Assembly (NCBI RefSeq): GCF_030398385.1
Contig: NZ_JAOAOQ010000006.1
Coordinates: 62,001-126,000 of the forward strand
DNA: 64,000 nt
Direction of reading: 5' to 3'
From: Aquibium sp. ELW1220
Lineage (GTDB): Bacteria > Pseudomonadota > Alphaproteobacteria > Rhizobiales > Rhizobiaceae
A program made the translations under genes and the position numbers. The notes beneath the pieces are model-generated. The model was not told the DNA's origin. It was given only the letters and a program-made list of their open reading frames with translations, and did not search any database. The stretch's first letter is position 1, and each line of letters begins with the position of its first letter. This document shows positions 27,520-36,464 of this stretch, piece by piece.

Positions 27520-27645
27520 TCAGGCGGCTCCGGCAGCGTCTTCCAGCGTCCAACGCGGTTGAGGTAGCCCCGTTGCGGCAATGGTGCAAGGGGCCGTTTG
27601 GCGCGCGGGTGCCGCTTCGGGGAAAGTTTTACCCGCGGCTGAGCG

Positions 27646-28029
27646 CTACTCGCCGCGCCAGCGGTCGATGAGCCGCCGCTCCCTCTTGGTCGGGCGTCCG
27701 GCACCCGGCTCTCGTTCGGCGGCCGGGGCAGGCTCCAGAGCCGCCGCGGCGGGATCGATCTTCGGCGTCAAATCCTCGTAGAGGCCGCGCGCCTCTTCCG
27801 CCGGGCCGCGGCGCGTTCCGGTTTCGAGCACCCGCCAGACGAGGATGCGCCGGTCGAGCGTGATCGTCAGACCGTCACCCGGCTTGACGGGATGAGACGG
27901 CTGGCCGACCTTCTCGCGATTGACGCGGACGGCACCCGCCTGGATCAACCGGGCGGCGAGCGAGCGGGACTTGACCGCCCGCGCGTAGAACAGCCACTTG
28001 TCGAGCCGCTGGCGATCGGGTCCCGCCAT
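27646..28029 (-). CDS. S4 domain RNA-binding protein (Hsp15-like)
   Basis: 127 residues. The S4 domain occupies residues about 6-60: QRLDKWLFYARAVKSRSLAARLI, AGAVRVNREKVGQPSHPVKPGDGLTI. The C-terminal half is charged (EPAPAAEREPGAGRPTKRERRLIDRW), as in Hsp15 homologues, which recognise stalled 50S subunits with nascent tRNA. It begins 5 bp after the helicase stop, so the two are cotranscribed. Confidence 0.88.
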   Translation of the reverse strand: MAGPDRQRLDKWLFYARAVKSRSLAARLIQAGAVRVNREKVGQPSHPVKPGDGLTITLDRRILVWRVLETGTRRGPAEEARGLYEDLTPKIDPAAAALEPAPAAEREPGAGRPTKRERRLIDRWRGE

Positions 28030-28034
28030 CCGGC

Positions 28035-31000
28035 CTACTTCTTGAGCTGATCCCGCAGGGCAGCAAGCTTGGCGAAGGGCGAATCCGGGTCGAACTTGAC
28101 CGGCCGCTCCTCGCGCGGCTTCTGCTGGAAGGGCGGGCGACGATCGCCACGGTCGCCCTTGCCGCCACGGTCGCGCTCCGGCTTGCCGCCGGTTCCGCCC
28201 CGGTCGGGCCGGTCGCCGCGCGGACGATCGCCCTTGTCCTTGAAGCGGTTCTCGAACCGGCTCTTGCCACCCTCGCCCGGGCGCCCGGCCGGACGTTCCG
28301 CCTGCCCCTCGCGCGGCTGCCTCTCGCCAGGCTGCCTCTCGCCGGGTTGCCTTTCGCGGGACACGTGGCCCTCGCGAGGCTGCCCATCGCGCGCCTGACC
28401 TTCGCGCGGCTGCCCACGGCGGCCACGCCCCCGATTGTCCTGCCGCTGCCGGTCTCCAAAACGTCCGGGGCGCCAGAGCATGATCGGCTTTTCGGCCTCG
28501 ACCGGCTCGGCAGGCGCCGCGGCTTCGGCCGGCTGGACGGTCGTCTGCGGACCGGCCTCGACAGGAGCTGCGGCTTCGGTCGCCGGCGGGGCGGAGGACT
28601 CCACGGCCGCCTCTCCCAGCGACTGCGGCTCGTCTTCGCCATCGCCCAGCGCCGCGGCGGCTGCCTCGGCAAGCGGCTCGACGGCGGCTGATGCCTGATC
28701 GGCATCGGCCGCAGCCACGACCGTCTCGGCCGCCTCAGGGCTGGGTTCTTCGGTCTGCGCCATCACGGCGTCGGCTGCCGCCGCCTCCTCCGCGGGATCG
28801 GAGGCATCCGCATCGGCGGTGGCGATGTCGGCCGCCACGTCGCCCAGCGACTGCGGCTCGTCGTTCGAACCGTCGCCGAGTGCGGCGGCCACCGTTTCGG
28901 CGGCCGGAGCCGCGGCGGCCTCGGCGGCCGCCTTCCTGCGCGCAGTTTCCGCCTCGGCCGCAGCGCGCGCGGCCTGATCCAGGCTTTCCAGCCTGGACTT
29001 GACCTCGCCTGCCGGCTTGGGTTCGCCCCTGTAGCCGAGCCCCTTGAGGATTTCTTCCATGTCGTCGGCATTGGCGCCGAGGATCGACATCATCGCAGGC
29101 GTCACCACGAAGGCTGCGCCGTCGAACCCGCCTTCGGGCCGCGCACCGGTCCCCGGGCGCCAGGCCAGCGCCGGGCGGATCAGGTCGGCCAGTCGCTCGA
29201 GGATGTCCACGCGCACGGCGCGGCGGCCGAGCAGCCGGAAGCCGGCGAGGCGGTAGAACTCCTTCTCGAAGGTGGGATCGACCACCACCGAGGTGCGGCC
29301 GGTCGACAAGGCGTTGACCACGTCGCCGAAGCCCGGCTTGTCCTTGCCGTCATTGGCGAGCGCCCAGAGAAGCGTGAGCAATCCCGCAGGGCCGGGCTTC
29401 AGCAGCGCGGGCAGGAACACGTGATAGGCGCCGAAGCGCACGCCGAGCCGGCGCAGCGCCGCGCGGGCCTCCTGGTCGAGCGACTTCACATCCTCGGCGA
29501 CGTCGCGGCGGTTCAGGATGCCGAGATTCTCCAGCAGCCGGAACGCCACCCCACGCGCCATGCCGGACAGTTGCTCGGCATTCTTGAGGTCGGCGAGCGG
29601 CTTCAGCAGCGTCTCCACCTGATAGGCGACGTAGCGGTCGATGCGCGCGGAGACCCGGTCGCGAGCCGGCCCCGTCAGCTGTTCGTCGGCGAGCAGGATG
29701 GCGCGCGGCTTCAGCGTGTCCTCTCCGGACACAAGCGTGGCCACGGGTGCGCCGATCCAGCGCAGGACGCCATCCGAACCGAGCGCCAGATCGCCATTGG
29801 CGGATGCGGCGAAGCGTTCGGCGCGGCTTTCGAATTCCGTTGCCAGCGCCTTCTGCGCCGCCGCCTTGACGGCCTTCGCATCCTCGCCGCCGGCAGACTG
29901 GTCTGCCGTAAAGCGGAAGCCTTGCAGCTCCCCGACGTGGTGACCTTCGACGAGCACCTCGCCAGCGGGGTTTATTTCTGCCTCAAGCATCGTGTTTTCT
30001 CTCAGGCGCCTCATGAGCACGGATGTCCTGCGGTCAACGAAGCGTTTCGTCAACCGTTCATGCAGTGCATCGGAAAGTCTGTCCTCGATCTCGCGTGTTT
30101 TTTCCTGCCAGTGTGCCGGATCGGCAAGCCAGCCGGGCCTGTGCGAGACGAAGGTCCAGGTTCGGATCTGCGCGATGCGCTGCGACAGCGTATCGATGTC
30201 GCCCTCTGCGGAATCGGCGCGGCGCACCTGCTCGGCCATGTAGGCCTCGTCGACATGGCCGCGTTGCGCGAGGTCGGTGAAGATCGAGGCGATCAGGTCT
30301 GCATGTTGCGCAGGCGCGATGCGACGATAGTCCGGCAGCGCGCAGGCATCCCACAGCAGCGCCACCCGCTGCGGCCGATCGGCGAGCCTGCGGATGTCCT
30401 CGTCGCGGCAGACGTGGTCGAGCGCCTGGGCGTCGACCGCCGGCAGCGCCCTGGTCAGGCCCTCGACGGGCGCAGGCGTCTCGATCGACCGCTTCAACGC
30501 ATCGAGGCTCGCATAGTCGAACTGCGCGGTGCGCCATTGCAGCACGCGCACCGGCTCGAAATCATGGCCTTCGATCTTCTCGACCAGTTCGTCGTCCAGC
30601 GGATCGACCTGGCCGGTGACGCCGAAGGTGCCGTCGCGCAGGTGCCGTCCGGCGCGGCCGGCGATCTGCCCGAGCTCCGCCGCCGTGAGGTCGCGGTACT
30701 GGAAGCCGTCGAACTTGCGGTTCTGCGCGAAGGCGACGTGATCGACGTCGAGGTTGAGGCCCATGCCGATGGCGTCCGTCGCCACCAGGAAGTCGACGTC
30801 CCCCGACTGGTAGATCTCCACCTGCGCATTGCGCGTGCGCGGCGACAGCGCGCCGAGAACCACCGCCGCGCCGCCGCGCTGGCGGCGGATCAGTTCGGCG
30901 ATGCCGTAGACCTCGTCGGCCGAAAAGGCGACGATGGCCGAACGGCGCGGCAGGCGGGTGATCTTCTTGGAACCGGCATAGGCGAGGTGCGACATGCGCG

Positions 31001-31469
31001 GCCGGGTGACGACCGAAATGCCCTTGAGCAGCTTCTCCAGGATGCCGCGCATGCTCGACGCGCCCAGCAGCAGGGTCTCGTCGCGCCCGCGCAGATGCAG
31101 GATCCGGTCTGTGAAGATGTGGCCGCGCTCGAGGTCGTTGGCGATCTGCACCTCGTCAATGGCGACGAAGGACGCGTTGGTCTCGCGTGGCATCGCCTCG
31201 ACCGTGCATACGGAATAGCGAGCACCGGGCGGCTGGATCTTCTCCTCGCCGGTGATCAGCGCCACGTTGGCGGCGCCGACCTTCTCGGCGACCCGGACAT
31301 ACACCTCACGGGCCAGGAGCCTCAGCGGAAGCCCGATGATCCCCGACGGGTGCGCGACCATGCGCTCGATCGCCAGATGGGTCTTGCCGGTGTTGGTGGG
31401 ACCGAGAACGGCGGTCACATCCCGACCCGACAGGATCAACGGCGATGTCTTTGAGGGGTGCACGTTCAT
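28035..31469 (-). CDS. SUV3-like superfamily 2 RNA helicase with long disordered C-terminus
   Basis: 1144 residues. The helicase core (1-400) contains Walker A VLGPTNTGKTHLAIERM, the DExx motif IDEVQ, SAT-like GASSM, and motif VI QIAGRAGRHLRDG, matching mitochondrial degradosome helicase SUV3. The next 350 residues are a conserved helical accessory region. From about residue 785 the protein is low complexity: Ala/Glu-rich to about 985, then Arg/Gly/Gln-rich with repeated PGERQPGERQPREGQ units, ending KFDPDSPFAKLAALRDQLKK. The tail resembles RNA-degradosome scaffolds (inference). No clear Shine-Dalgarno precedes ATG 31469. Confidence 0.88.
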   Translation of the reverse strand: MNVHPSKTSPLILSGRDVTAVLGPTNTGKTHLAIERMVAHPSGIIGLPLRLLAREVYVRVAEKVGAANVALITGEEKIQPPGARYSVCTVEAMPRETNASFVAIDEVQIANDLERGHIFTDRILHLRGRDETLLLGASSMRGILEKLLKGISVVTRPRMSHLAYAGSKKITRLPRRSAIVAFSADEVYGIAELIRRQRGGAAVVLGALSPRTRNAQVEIYQSGDVDFLVATDAIGMGLNLDVDHVAFAQNRKFDGFQYRDLTAAELGQIAGRAGRHLRDGTFGVTGQVDPLDDELVEKIEGHDFEPVRVLQWRTAQFDYASLDALKRSIETPAPVEGLTRALPAVDAQALDHVCRDEDIRRLADRPQRVALLWDACALPDYRRIAPAQHADLIASIFTDLAQRGHVDEAYMAEQVRRADSAEGDIDTLSQRIAQIRTWTFVSHRPGWLADPAHWQEKTREIEDRLSDALHERLTKRFVDRRTSVLMRRLRENTMLEAEINPAGEVLVEGHHVGELQGFRFTADQSAGGEDAKAVKAAAQKALATEFESRAERFAASANGDLALGSDGVLRWIGAPVATLVSGEDTLKPRAILLADEQLTGPARDRVSARIDRYVAYQVETLLKPLADLKNAEQLSGMARGVAFRLLENLGILNRRDVAEDVKSLDQEARAALRRLGVRFGAYHVFLPALLKPGPAGLLTLLWALANDGKDKPGFGDVVNALSTGRTSVVVDPTFEKEFYRLAGFRLLGRRAVRVDILERLADLIRPALAWRPGTGARPEGGFDGAAFVVTPAMMSILGANADDMEEILKGLGYRGEPKPAGEVKSRLESLDQAARAAAEAETARRKAAAEAAAAPAAETVAAALGDGSNDEPQSLGDVAADIATADADASDPAEEAAAADAVMAQTEEPSPEAAETVVAAADADQASAAVEPLAEAAAAALGDGEDEPQSLGEAAVESSAPPATEAAAPVEAGPQTTVQPAEAAAPAEPVEAEKPIMLWRPGRFGDRQRQDNRGRGRRGQPREGQARDGQPREGHVSRERQPGERQPGERQPREGQAERPAGRPGEGGKSRFENRFKDKGDRPRGDRPDRGGTGGKPERDRGGKGDRGDRRPPFQQKPREERPVKFDPDSPFAKLAALRDQLKK

Positions 31470-31521
31470 GAACTGGAGATGCGGCCTTTCGTGCCTTAGC
31501 CCCTACACTGCGCCCCCGCAG

Positions 31522-31746
31522 GAGTCCGGCCCGGCACGACCGGTACCACACGCTGCCGAGACATAGGGTCTCCGCCCCCTGATGACAATCGCAAATGTGA
31601 CGCGCCCGCCGAGATTCGCTGCAACCGGAACGAGTCTGGAACGAAAGGGCGACGAATCGCTGACTCGCGACGATTCATGCTTTGTTCGACACATCATCTT
31701 GTTGGGGAGTCTGGTCGCGGACACCAGATGGTGAATCTTTTGAATC
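31522..31746. promoter_or_regulatory. Cluster of nine GANTC (CcrM) methylation sites
   Basis: In the 388-base gene-free region 31470-31857, GANTC occurs at 31522, 31613, 31632, 31654, 31662, 31672, 31707, 31733 and 31742 (start positions). Eight lie within 134 bp (31613-31746). Given the local composition, well under one would be expected. GANTC is the recognition site of the alphaproteobacterial cell-cycle methyltransferase CcrM. Apart from the cluster and the phbB terminator, nothing else was recognised in the interval. Its role (promoter, origin-like or sequestration site) is not known. Confidence 0.7.
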
Positions 31747-31810
31747 ACTTGCCTTGGCCCTGACCGAACGGGCGGTGTCAACGGCAGAACCGCGTCAAGC
31801 AAAAAGAAAA

Positions 31811-31839
31811 GCGGCCGGTCGCTCTCGCGAACCGGCCGC
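31811..31839 (-). terminator. Intrinsic terminator of phbAB
   Basis: 9-bp stem GCGGCCGGT (31811-31819) / ACCGGCCGC (31831-31839) with an 11-base loop. Read on the minus strand it is followed by TTTTCTTTTTGC, a strong U-tract. It begins 18 bp after the phbB stop. Confidence 0.9.
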
Positions 31840-31857
31840 CCGACATCGGAGACAACT

Positions 31858-32580
31858 TCAGATGAAGTACTGGCCGCCATTGGCGGTGATCGTCGAACCG
31901 GTGATGAAGCCGGCATCGTCGGAGACGAGGAAGACGACGCAGCGCGCGATCTCGGCGGCCTCGCCAAGTCGGCCGACGGGGATCTGCGCGATGATGCTCT
32001 CGCGCACCTTCTCGGGCACCGCCATCACCATGTCCGTCCCGATGTAGCCGGGACAGATCGCGTTGACCGTGATGCCGGCGCGCGCGCCTTCCTGGGCCAG
32101 TGCCTTGGTGAAGCCAAGGTCGCCCGCCTTGGCCGCCGAGTAGTTCGCCTGCGCGAACTGCCCCTTCTGGCCGTTGATCGACGAGATGGTGACGATGCGG
32201 CCGAACTTGCGCTCGCGCATGCCGTTCCAGAGCGGATGCGTCATGTTGAAGACGCCGTCGAGATTGGTCCGCATCACGTCGTTCCACTGTTCGCGCGTCA
32301 TGCGGTGGAAGGGTGCGTCGCGGGTGATGCCGGCATTGTTGACCAGCACCTCGACCGGGCCGAGATCGGCCTCGACCTGGGCGATGCCCGCCGCGCAGGC
32401 ATCGTAGTCGGCCACCGACCACTTGTAGGTCTTGATGCCGGTTTCGGCGGAGAACTTCGCCGCCGCCTCGTCATTGCCGGCGTAGTTGGCGGCGACGTTG
32501 TAACCGGCTTCCTTGAGCGCCACCGAAATGGCCGCGCCGATGCCGCGCGATCCTCCCGTGACGAGTGCTGTCCTTGCCAT
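31858..32580 (-). CDS. phbB: Acetoacetyl-CoA reductase
   Basis: 240-residue SDR, reducing acetoacetyl-CoA to (R)-3-hydroxybutyryl-CoA with NADPH for PHB synthesis. It begins MARTALVTGGSRGIGAAISV (TGxxxGIG). NNAG is near 87, the catalytic block ISSINGQKGQFAQANYSAAKAG near 137-158, and the ending GSTITANGGQYFI is the exact PhbB-type ending. Start at ATG 32580 matches the family; an upstream extension runs into the repeat region and is not used. It is cotranscribed with phbA. Confidence 0.95.
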   Translation of the reverse strand: MARTALVTGGSRGIGAAISVALKEAGYNVAANYAGNDEAAAKFSAETGIKTYKWSVADYDACAAGIAQVEADLGPVEVLVNNAGITRDAPFHRMTREQWNDVMRTNLDGVFNMTHPLWNGMRERKFGRIVTISSINGQKGQFAQANYSAAKAGDLGFTKALAQEGARAGITVNAICPGYIGTDMVMAVPEKVRESIIAQIPVGRLGEAAEIARCVVFLVSDDAGFITGSTITANGGQYFI

Positions 32581-32605
32581 GCTGGTCTCCTCCCTCTGTT
32601 CAGAA

Positions 32606-32696
32606 GGCGAATAGGGAATGGCGAATGGCGAATGGGGACGCCGCCCCGGCCGCATCCGTCCTTGTCTCTCCCCTATTCGCTATTCGCAATTCGCCC
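32606..32696. repeat. Inverted array of GCGAATN heptamers between phbA and phbB
   Basis: Left arm (32606-32638): four 7-base units, three reading GCGAAT(A/G) and one degenerate GGGAATG, ending GGGGA. Right arm (32669-32696): three units on the opposite strand (complement GCGAAT-T/A/A), ending at TCCCC. The arms can pair to form an imperfect 28-33 bp stem with a loop of about 30 bases inside the phbA-phbB transcript. Confidence 0.75.
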
Positions 32697-32698
32697 GT

Positions 32699-33886
32699 TC
32701 AGTTCATCGCCTCGACGCACATCGCGACGCCCATGCCGCCGCCGATGCACAGCGTGGCCAGGCCCTTCTTCGCGCCGCGGCGCTTCATCTCGTGCACAAG
32801 CGTGTTGAAGATGCGCGCTCCGGACGCGCCGATCGGATGGCCGATGGCGATGGCGCCGCCGTTGACGTTGACGATGTCCGGGTTCCAGCCCATCCCCTTG
32901 TTGACCGCGCAGGCCTGCGCCGCAAAGGCTTCGTTGGCTTCGACCAGATCGAGGTCGGCGGCAGACCAGCCGGCCTTTTCCAGCGCCTTCTTGGACGCCG
33001 GGATCGGACCCGTGCCCATGATCGACGGATCCACCCCGGCAGTCGCCCACGACACGATGCGGGCGAGCGGCACGATGCCGCGACGCACGGCCTCCGCCTC
33101 GCTCATGAGCAGAACGGCGGCTGCGCCGTCATTGAGCCCGGACGCATTGGCGGCGGTCACCGTGCCGTCCTTGTCGAAAGCAGGCTTCAGCTTCTGCATG
33201 GCGTCCATCGTCGCGCCGATCCGGATATACTCGTCCTGATCGACGATCGTGTCGCCCTTGCGGCCCTTGATGGTCACGGGCACGATCTCGTCCCTGAAGC
33301 GGCCGGCCTTCTGCGCGGCTTCCGCCTTGTTCTGCGAAGCCAGCGCGAAAGCGTCCTGCGCGTCGCGGGTGATCTGGAACTGCTTGGCGACATTCTCGGC
33401 CGTGGTGCCCATGTGATAGCCGTTGAAGGCGTCCCAGAGACCGTCCTTGATCATGGTGTCGACCATCTTGTAGTCGCCCATCTTCACGCCGGCCCTGAGA
33501 TGGGCGCAGTGCGGCGACAGCGACATGGACTCCTGGCCGCCCGCCACGATGATGCCCGCATCGCCGGTGGCGATCTGCTGCATTCCGATGGCGATCGTGC
33601 GCAGGCCGGAGCCGCAGACCTGGTTGAGACCCCAGGCCGTTGTCTCCTTCGGCAGGCCGGCCGCGATCGCGGCCTGGCGGGCAGGGTTCTGGCCCTGGCC
33701 GGCGGTGAGCACCTGGCCGAGGATCACCTCGTCCACGTCAGCGGCATCGACCCCTGCCCGCTGCAGCACTTCCTTGATGACGATCGCGCCGAGGTCGTGG
33801 GCGGTCGTGTTGGCGAAGGCGCCGTTGAAGGAGCCGACGGCGGTTCGCGCCGCGCTGGCGACGACGATCGACGGTGAAGCGGACAT
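32699..33886 (-). CDS. phbA: Acetyl-CoA C-acetyltransferase (beta-ketothiolase)
   Basis: 395-residue thiolase, condensing two acetyl-CoA to acetoacetyl-CoA, the first PHB step. Motifs are [14 protein letters not shown] (acyl-enzyme Cys near residue 90), [20 protein letters not shown] (His) and [11 protein letters not shown] (second Cys). ATG 33886 was chosen to match the family N-terminus; a longer frame extends into the divergent promoter region. It is first gene of phbAB, with phaR divergent upstream. Confidence 0.95.
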   Translation of the reverse strand: MSASPSIVVASAARTAVGSFNGAFANTTAHDLGAIVIKEVLQRAGVDAADVDEVILGQVLTAGQGQNPARQAAIAAGLPKETTAWGLNQVCGSGLRTIAIGMQQIATGDAGIIVAGGQESMSLSPHCAHLRAGVKMGDYKMVDTMIKDGLWDAFNGYHMGTTAENVAKQFQITRDAQDAFALASQNKAEAAQKAGRFRDEIVPVTIKGRKGDTIVDQDEYIRIGATMDAMQKLKPAFDKDGTVTAANASGLNDGAAAVLLMSEAEAVRRGIVPLARIVSWATAGVDPSIMGTGPIPASKKALEKAGWSAADLDLVEANEAFAAQACAVNKGMGWNPDIVNVNGGAIAIGHPIGASGARIFNTLVHEMKRRGAKKGLATLCIGGGMGVAMCVEAMN

Positions 33887-34193
33887 GGAAAACTCCCTGG
33901 ATGGATGAGACGATGGCCGCTCGAACCGAGGCCCGACCAGCACGTACATTCCCGACTTTTCTTGCCCGTTCGTTGATCCGAGTCAAACCGGAAATGGAAG
34001 CGGCGATGATTGCGCCCGGCTCCGCGGCCGAATTCGCCATGGCGCGACGACCACGCAGTCGAGCGCCCGGCGTCCGGGCTCCTGCACTGCACAATTCGCT
34101 TTCATTTGGCCGGCTTTTGCGCATATCCTGACCGACAGACAGGGTGTGGCGGTCCTCAGGCCGGTCCATCTCGACAAAAACTGGGAGAGTCGC
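33887..34193. other. Divergent control region between phbA and phaR
   Basis: 307 bases with no gene. A GGGAG-type ribosome-binding site for phaR lies at 34184-34188. Half-sites such as TGCACTGCACAA (34082-34093) vaguely resemble CTGC-spaced PhaR boxes, but no convincing full site was found. Confidence 0.4.
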
Positions 34194-34802
34194 GTGGCAT
34201 CCAAGGACGATCCGGTGGTCATCAAGAAATATGCCAACCGACGCCTCTACAACACCGGCACATCGACTTATGTGACGCTCGAGGATCTCGCCGAAATGGT
34301 GAAGAAGGGCGAGAACTTCACCGTTCAGGACGCAAAGTCCGGCGACGACATCACCCACCCGGTCCTGACGCAGATCATCTTCGAGCTGGAGAACAAGGAA
34401 GGGCAGAACATGCTGCCCGTCTCCTTCCTCCGCCAGCTCATCTCCTTCTACGGCGACCAGATGCAGATGGTCGTGCCGAGCTTCCTCGAACAGTCGATGA
34501 TCGCCTTCGCCAAGGAGCAGGAGCGCTTTCGCGAGCAGATGAAGTCGGCGCTTCCCCGGACGCCGATGGAGATGATGAACGTCGCGACGCCGATCAAGGC
34601 GCTGGAGGAACAGGCCCGGCGCAATGTCGAGCTGTTCCAGAACGCGATGCGCATGTTCACGCCCTTCCCGCCGCAGAACGGCGCTGCCACGCCGGCTTCC
34701 GACGAGCCTGCGAAGGCGCCGGCGGGCCAGAGCGGAGAGGAATTGCGCGAGTTGAAGGAACAGATCGCCGCCATGCAGCGCAAGATCGACAAACTGGGCT
34801 GA
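34194..34802 (+). CDS. phaR: Polyhydroxyalkanoate synthesis repressor PhaR
   Basis: 202 residues. The N-terminal PHB/PHA accumulation regulator domain is unmistakable: VVIKKYANRRLYNTGTSTYVTLEDLAEMVKKG, then ILTQIIFELENKEGQNMLP-like sequence. A helical region follows, with a C-terminal coiled coil (EELRELKEQIAAMQRKIDKLG). PhaR binds PHB granules and DNA and represses phasin and PHB genes. GTG 34194 is used because GGGAGAG precedes it; a longer frame from 34146 shows no family match. It is divergent from phbAB, its likely target. Confidence 0.93.
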   Translation: MASKDDPVVIKKYANRRLYNTGTSTYVTLEDLAEMVKKGENFTVQDAKSGDDITHPVLTQIIFELENKEGQNMLPVSFLRQLISFYGDQMQMVVPSFLEQSMIAFAKEQERFREQMKSALPRTPMEMMNVATPIKALEEQARRNVELFQNAMRMFTPFPPQNGAATPASDEPAKAPAGQSGEELRELKEQIAAMQRKIDKLG

Positions 34803-34846
34803 ACGGCCCTTCCGATCAGCCTTTCGTCTCGACGGCGAGACCGCCT

Positions 34847-36436
34847 CTACCAGCCCGCCGCGCAGCCATCCTTGCGCGGATCCGAGCCGCCGACCAGAAA
34901 CCCGCTTTCGTAATCGATGGCGATGATCTGGCTGCCGCCGAGCGGTGCGGCGGCGCTGCGAACGGCATGCCCTTTAGCCTCGAGTTCGGCGCGAGCCGCC
35001 TGCGGAATACCCGTCTCCGCTTCCAGCACCCGGTCGTCGTCGCCCCAGAAGAGCCGCGGATGATCGATCGCCTCCTGCGGGTCCATGCCGTGGTCGAGCA
35101 TGTTGGACAGGACCAGCGCATGGCCCATCGGCTGGTAGGCGCCGCCCATCACGCCGAACGCGATCGAGGGGCGGCCGTCCTTCGTCGCGAGGCCTGGAAT
35201 GATCGTGTGCATCGGCCGCTTGGACGGTCCGATTTCGTTGGGATGTCCCTCCACGAGCGAGAAGCAGGCGCCGCGGTTCTGCAGGACGATGCCGGATTCG
35301 GGCGTGACGATCCGCGATCCGAAACCCGAGTAGATCGAGTTGATGAAGGAGACCGCGCGGCGGTCGCGGTCGACCACGGTGAGATAGACGGTGTCGGCAT
35401 GCGGCAGGGGCGGCAGGGACAGCGCGGTGTTGCGCCTTTCCGGATCGAAGCCCTTCGCAAGCGCCTGCGTGAAGGCCGGCGACAGGATCTGCCCGGTCGT
35501 ACCGGACATGGCGGACGGGTCCGCGACCTCCCGGTCGCGCACGGCATAGGCCAGCCGCGCCGCCTCGATCATCAGGTGATGCCGTTCCGCGCTGCCGGGG
35601 GCGAACCGATCGGCACCGAGTTCGGTCATCAGGTTCAGGATGATCAGCGCCGTGATCCCCTGCCCGCTCGGCGGTATCTCGTGGACAGTCTGGCCGCGAT
35701 AGTCGGTGGTGATCGTGCCGACCCAGTCGGCGGTGACGGCTGCGAGGTCGGCCTCATCGAGGAAGCCGCCCTTCGCCTGGACCGTCGAGGCCATCTCGGC
35801 CCCGATCGCGCCCTCGTAGAAGGCCCGCGATCCTTCCGCCTCGATCCGGCGCAGCGTGCGGGCGAGCGAAGGCAGCTTCATCCGCGTAAACGCTGCGGGC
35901 GCCTGCCCGTCGACCAGATAATGCCTGCGCCCGCCCTCGTCGGCGGCGAGGTCGGCGACGTGGTTGGGCCAGTCGCGAGCGACGCGCGGGTGGATGGCGA
36001 AGCCGTCTTCCGCATAGCGGATCGCGTCGGCGAAGAGCCCGTCGAAGCCGCGCGTGCCGAAGCGCTGCGCAAGGACCTCCCAGGCCATGACGGCACCAGG
36101 CACGGTGACCGCATGCGGCCCGTAGGCCGGGACCTTCGAAAAGCCCTGCGCGCGATACCAGCCAGCCTGCGCGCCTGCGGCCGCCCGGCCCGACCCGTTC
36201 AGCCCGTGCACGGTGCCGTCCGGCTCGGCCAGGATGACGAAGCAATCGCCGCCGATGCCGGTCATGTGCGGCTCGACCACGGCCAGCACCGCGCTCGCGG
36301 CTATCGCGGCGTCGACGGCATTGCCGCCGTCGCGCAACACCGAGAGCGCAGTGGCCGTGGCGAGCGGATGCGACGTCGCGGCCATGCCGTTTTCGGCGAT
36401 CACCGGCGAGCGGCCCGGCAGGTCGAAATTGCGCAT
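34847..36436 (-). CDS. ggt: Gamma-glutamyltransferase family protein
   Basis: 529 residues of the Ntn-hydrolase GGT family. N-terminal MAATSHPLATATALSVLRDGGNAVDAAIAASAVLAVVEPHMTGIGGDCF is characteristic. The autocatalytic processing site with the nucleophilic Thr lies in ADTVYLTVVDRDRRAVSFINSIYSGFGS (near 355-380). The ending SQIIAIDYESGFLVGGSDPRKDG is typical. The N-terminus lacks a recognisable signal peptide, so it may be cytoplasmic like many rhizobial GGT-like proteins. It may act on gamma-glutamyl or acylated substrates; specificity is not resolved. Confidence 0.9.
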   Translation of the reverse strand: MRNFDLPGRSPVIAENGMAATSHPLATATALSVLRDGGNAVDAAIAASAVLAVVEPHMTGIGGDCFVILAEPDGTVHGLNGSGRAAAGAQAGWYRAQGFSKVPAYGPHAVTVPGAVMAWEVLAQRFGTRGFDGLFADAIRYAEDGFAIHPRVARDWPNHVADLAADEGGRRHYLVDGQAPAAFTRMKLPSLARTLRRIEAEGSRAFYEGAIGAEMASTVQAKGGFLDEADLAAVTADWVGTITTDYRGQTVHEIPPSGQGITALIILNLMTELGADRFAPGSAERHHLMIEAARLAYAVRDREVADPSAMSGTTGQILSPAFTQALAKGFDPERRNTALSLPPLPHADTVYLTVVDRDRRAVSFINSIYSGFGSRIVTPESGIVLQNRGACFSLVEGHPNEIGPSKRPMHTIIPGLATKDGRPSIAFGVMGGAYQPMGHALVLSNMLDHGMDPQEAIDHPRLFWGDDDRVLEAETGIPQAARAELEAKGHAVRSAAAPLGGSQIIAIDYESGFLVGGSDPRKDGCAAGW

Positions 36437-36464
36437 GAAGCCCTCGATCGGTTCGCCGACGGGA

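Noticed and set aside
29421-31454. A 677-codon open frame on the plus strand opposite the helicase
   Set aside because: Composition typical of an antisense shadow (rich in Arg, His, Gly); the helicase motifs on the minus strand are complete.
31470-31857. Chromosomal replication origin in the GANTC-rich gap
   Set aside because: No DnaA-box cluster and none of the genes usually found at alphaproteobacterial origins (such as hemE) lie nearby; only the methylation sites support it.
32606-32696. GCGAATN units as a CRISPR-like array
   Set aside because: Units are 7 bases and contiguous, without spacers, and no cas genes are present.
34082-34093. PhaR box TGCACTGCACAA between phbA and phaR
   Set aside because: The match to the CTGC-spaced pattern is partial and could be chance; noted only in the region entry.
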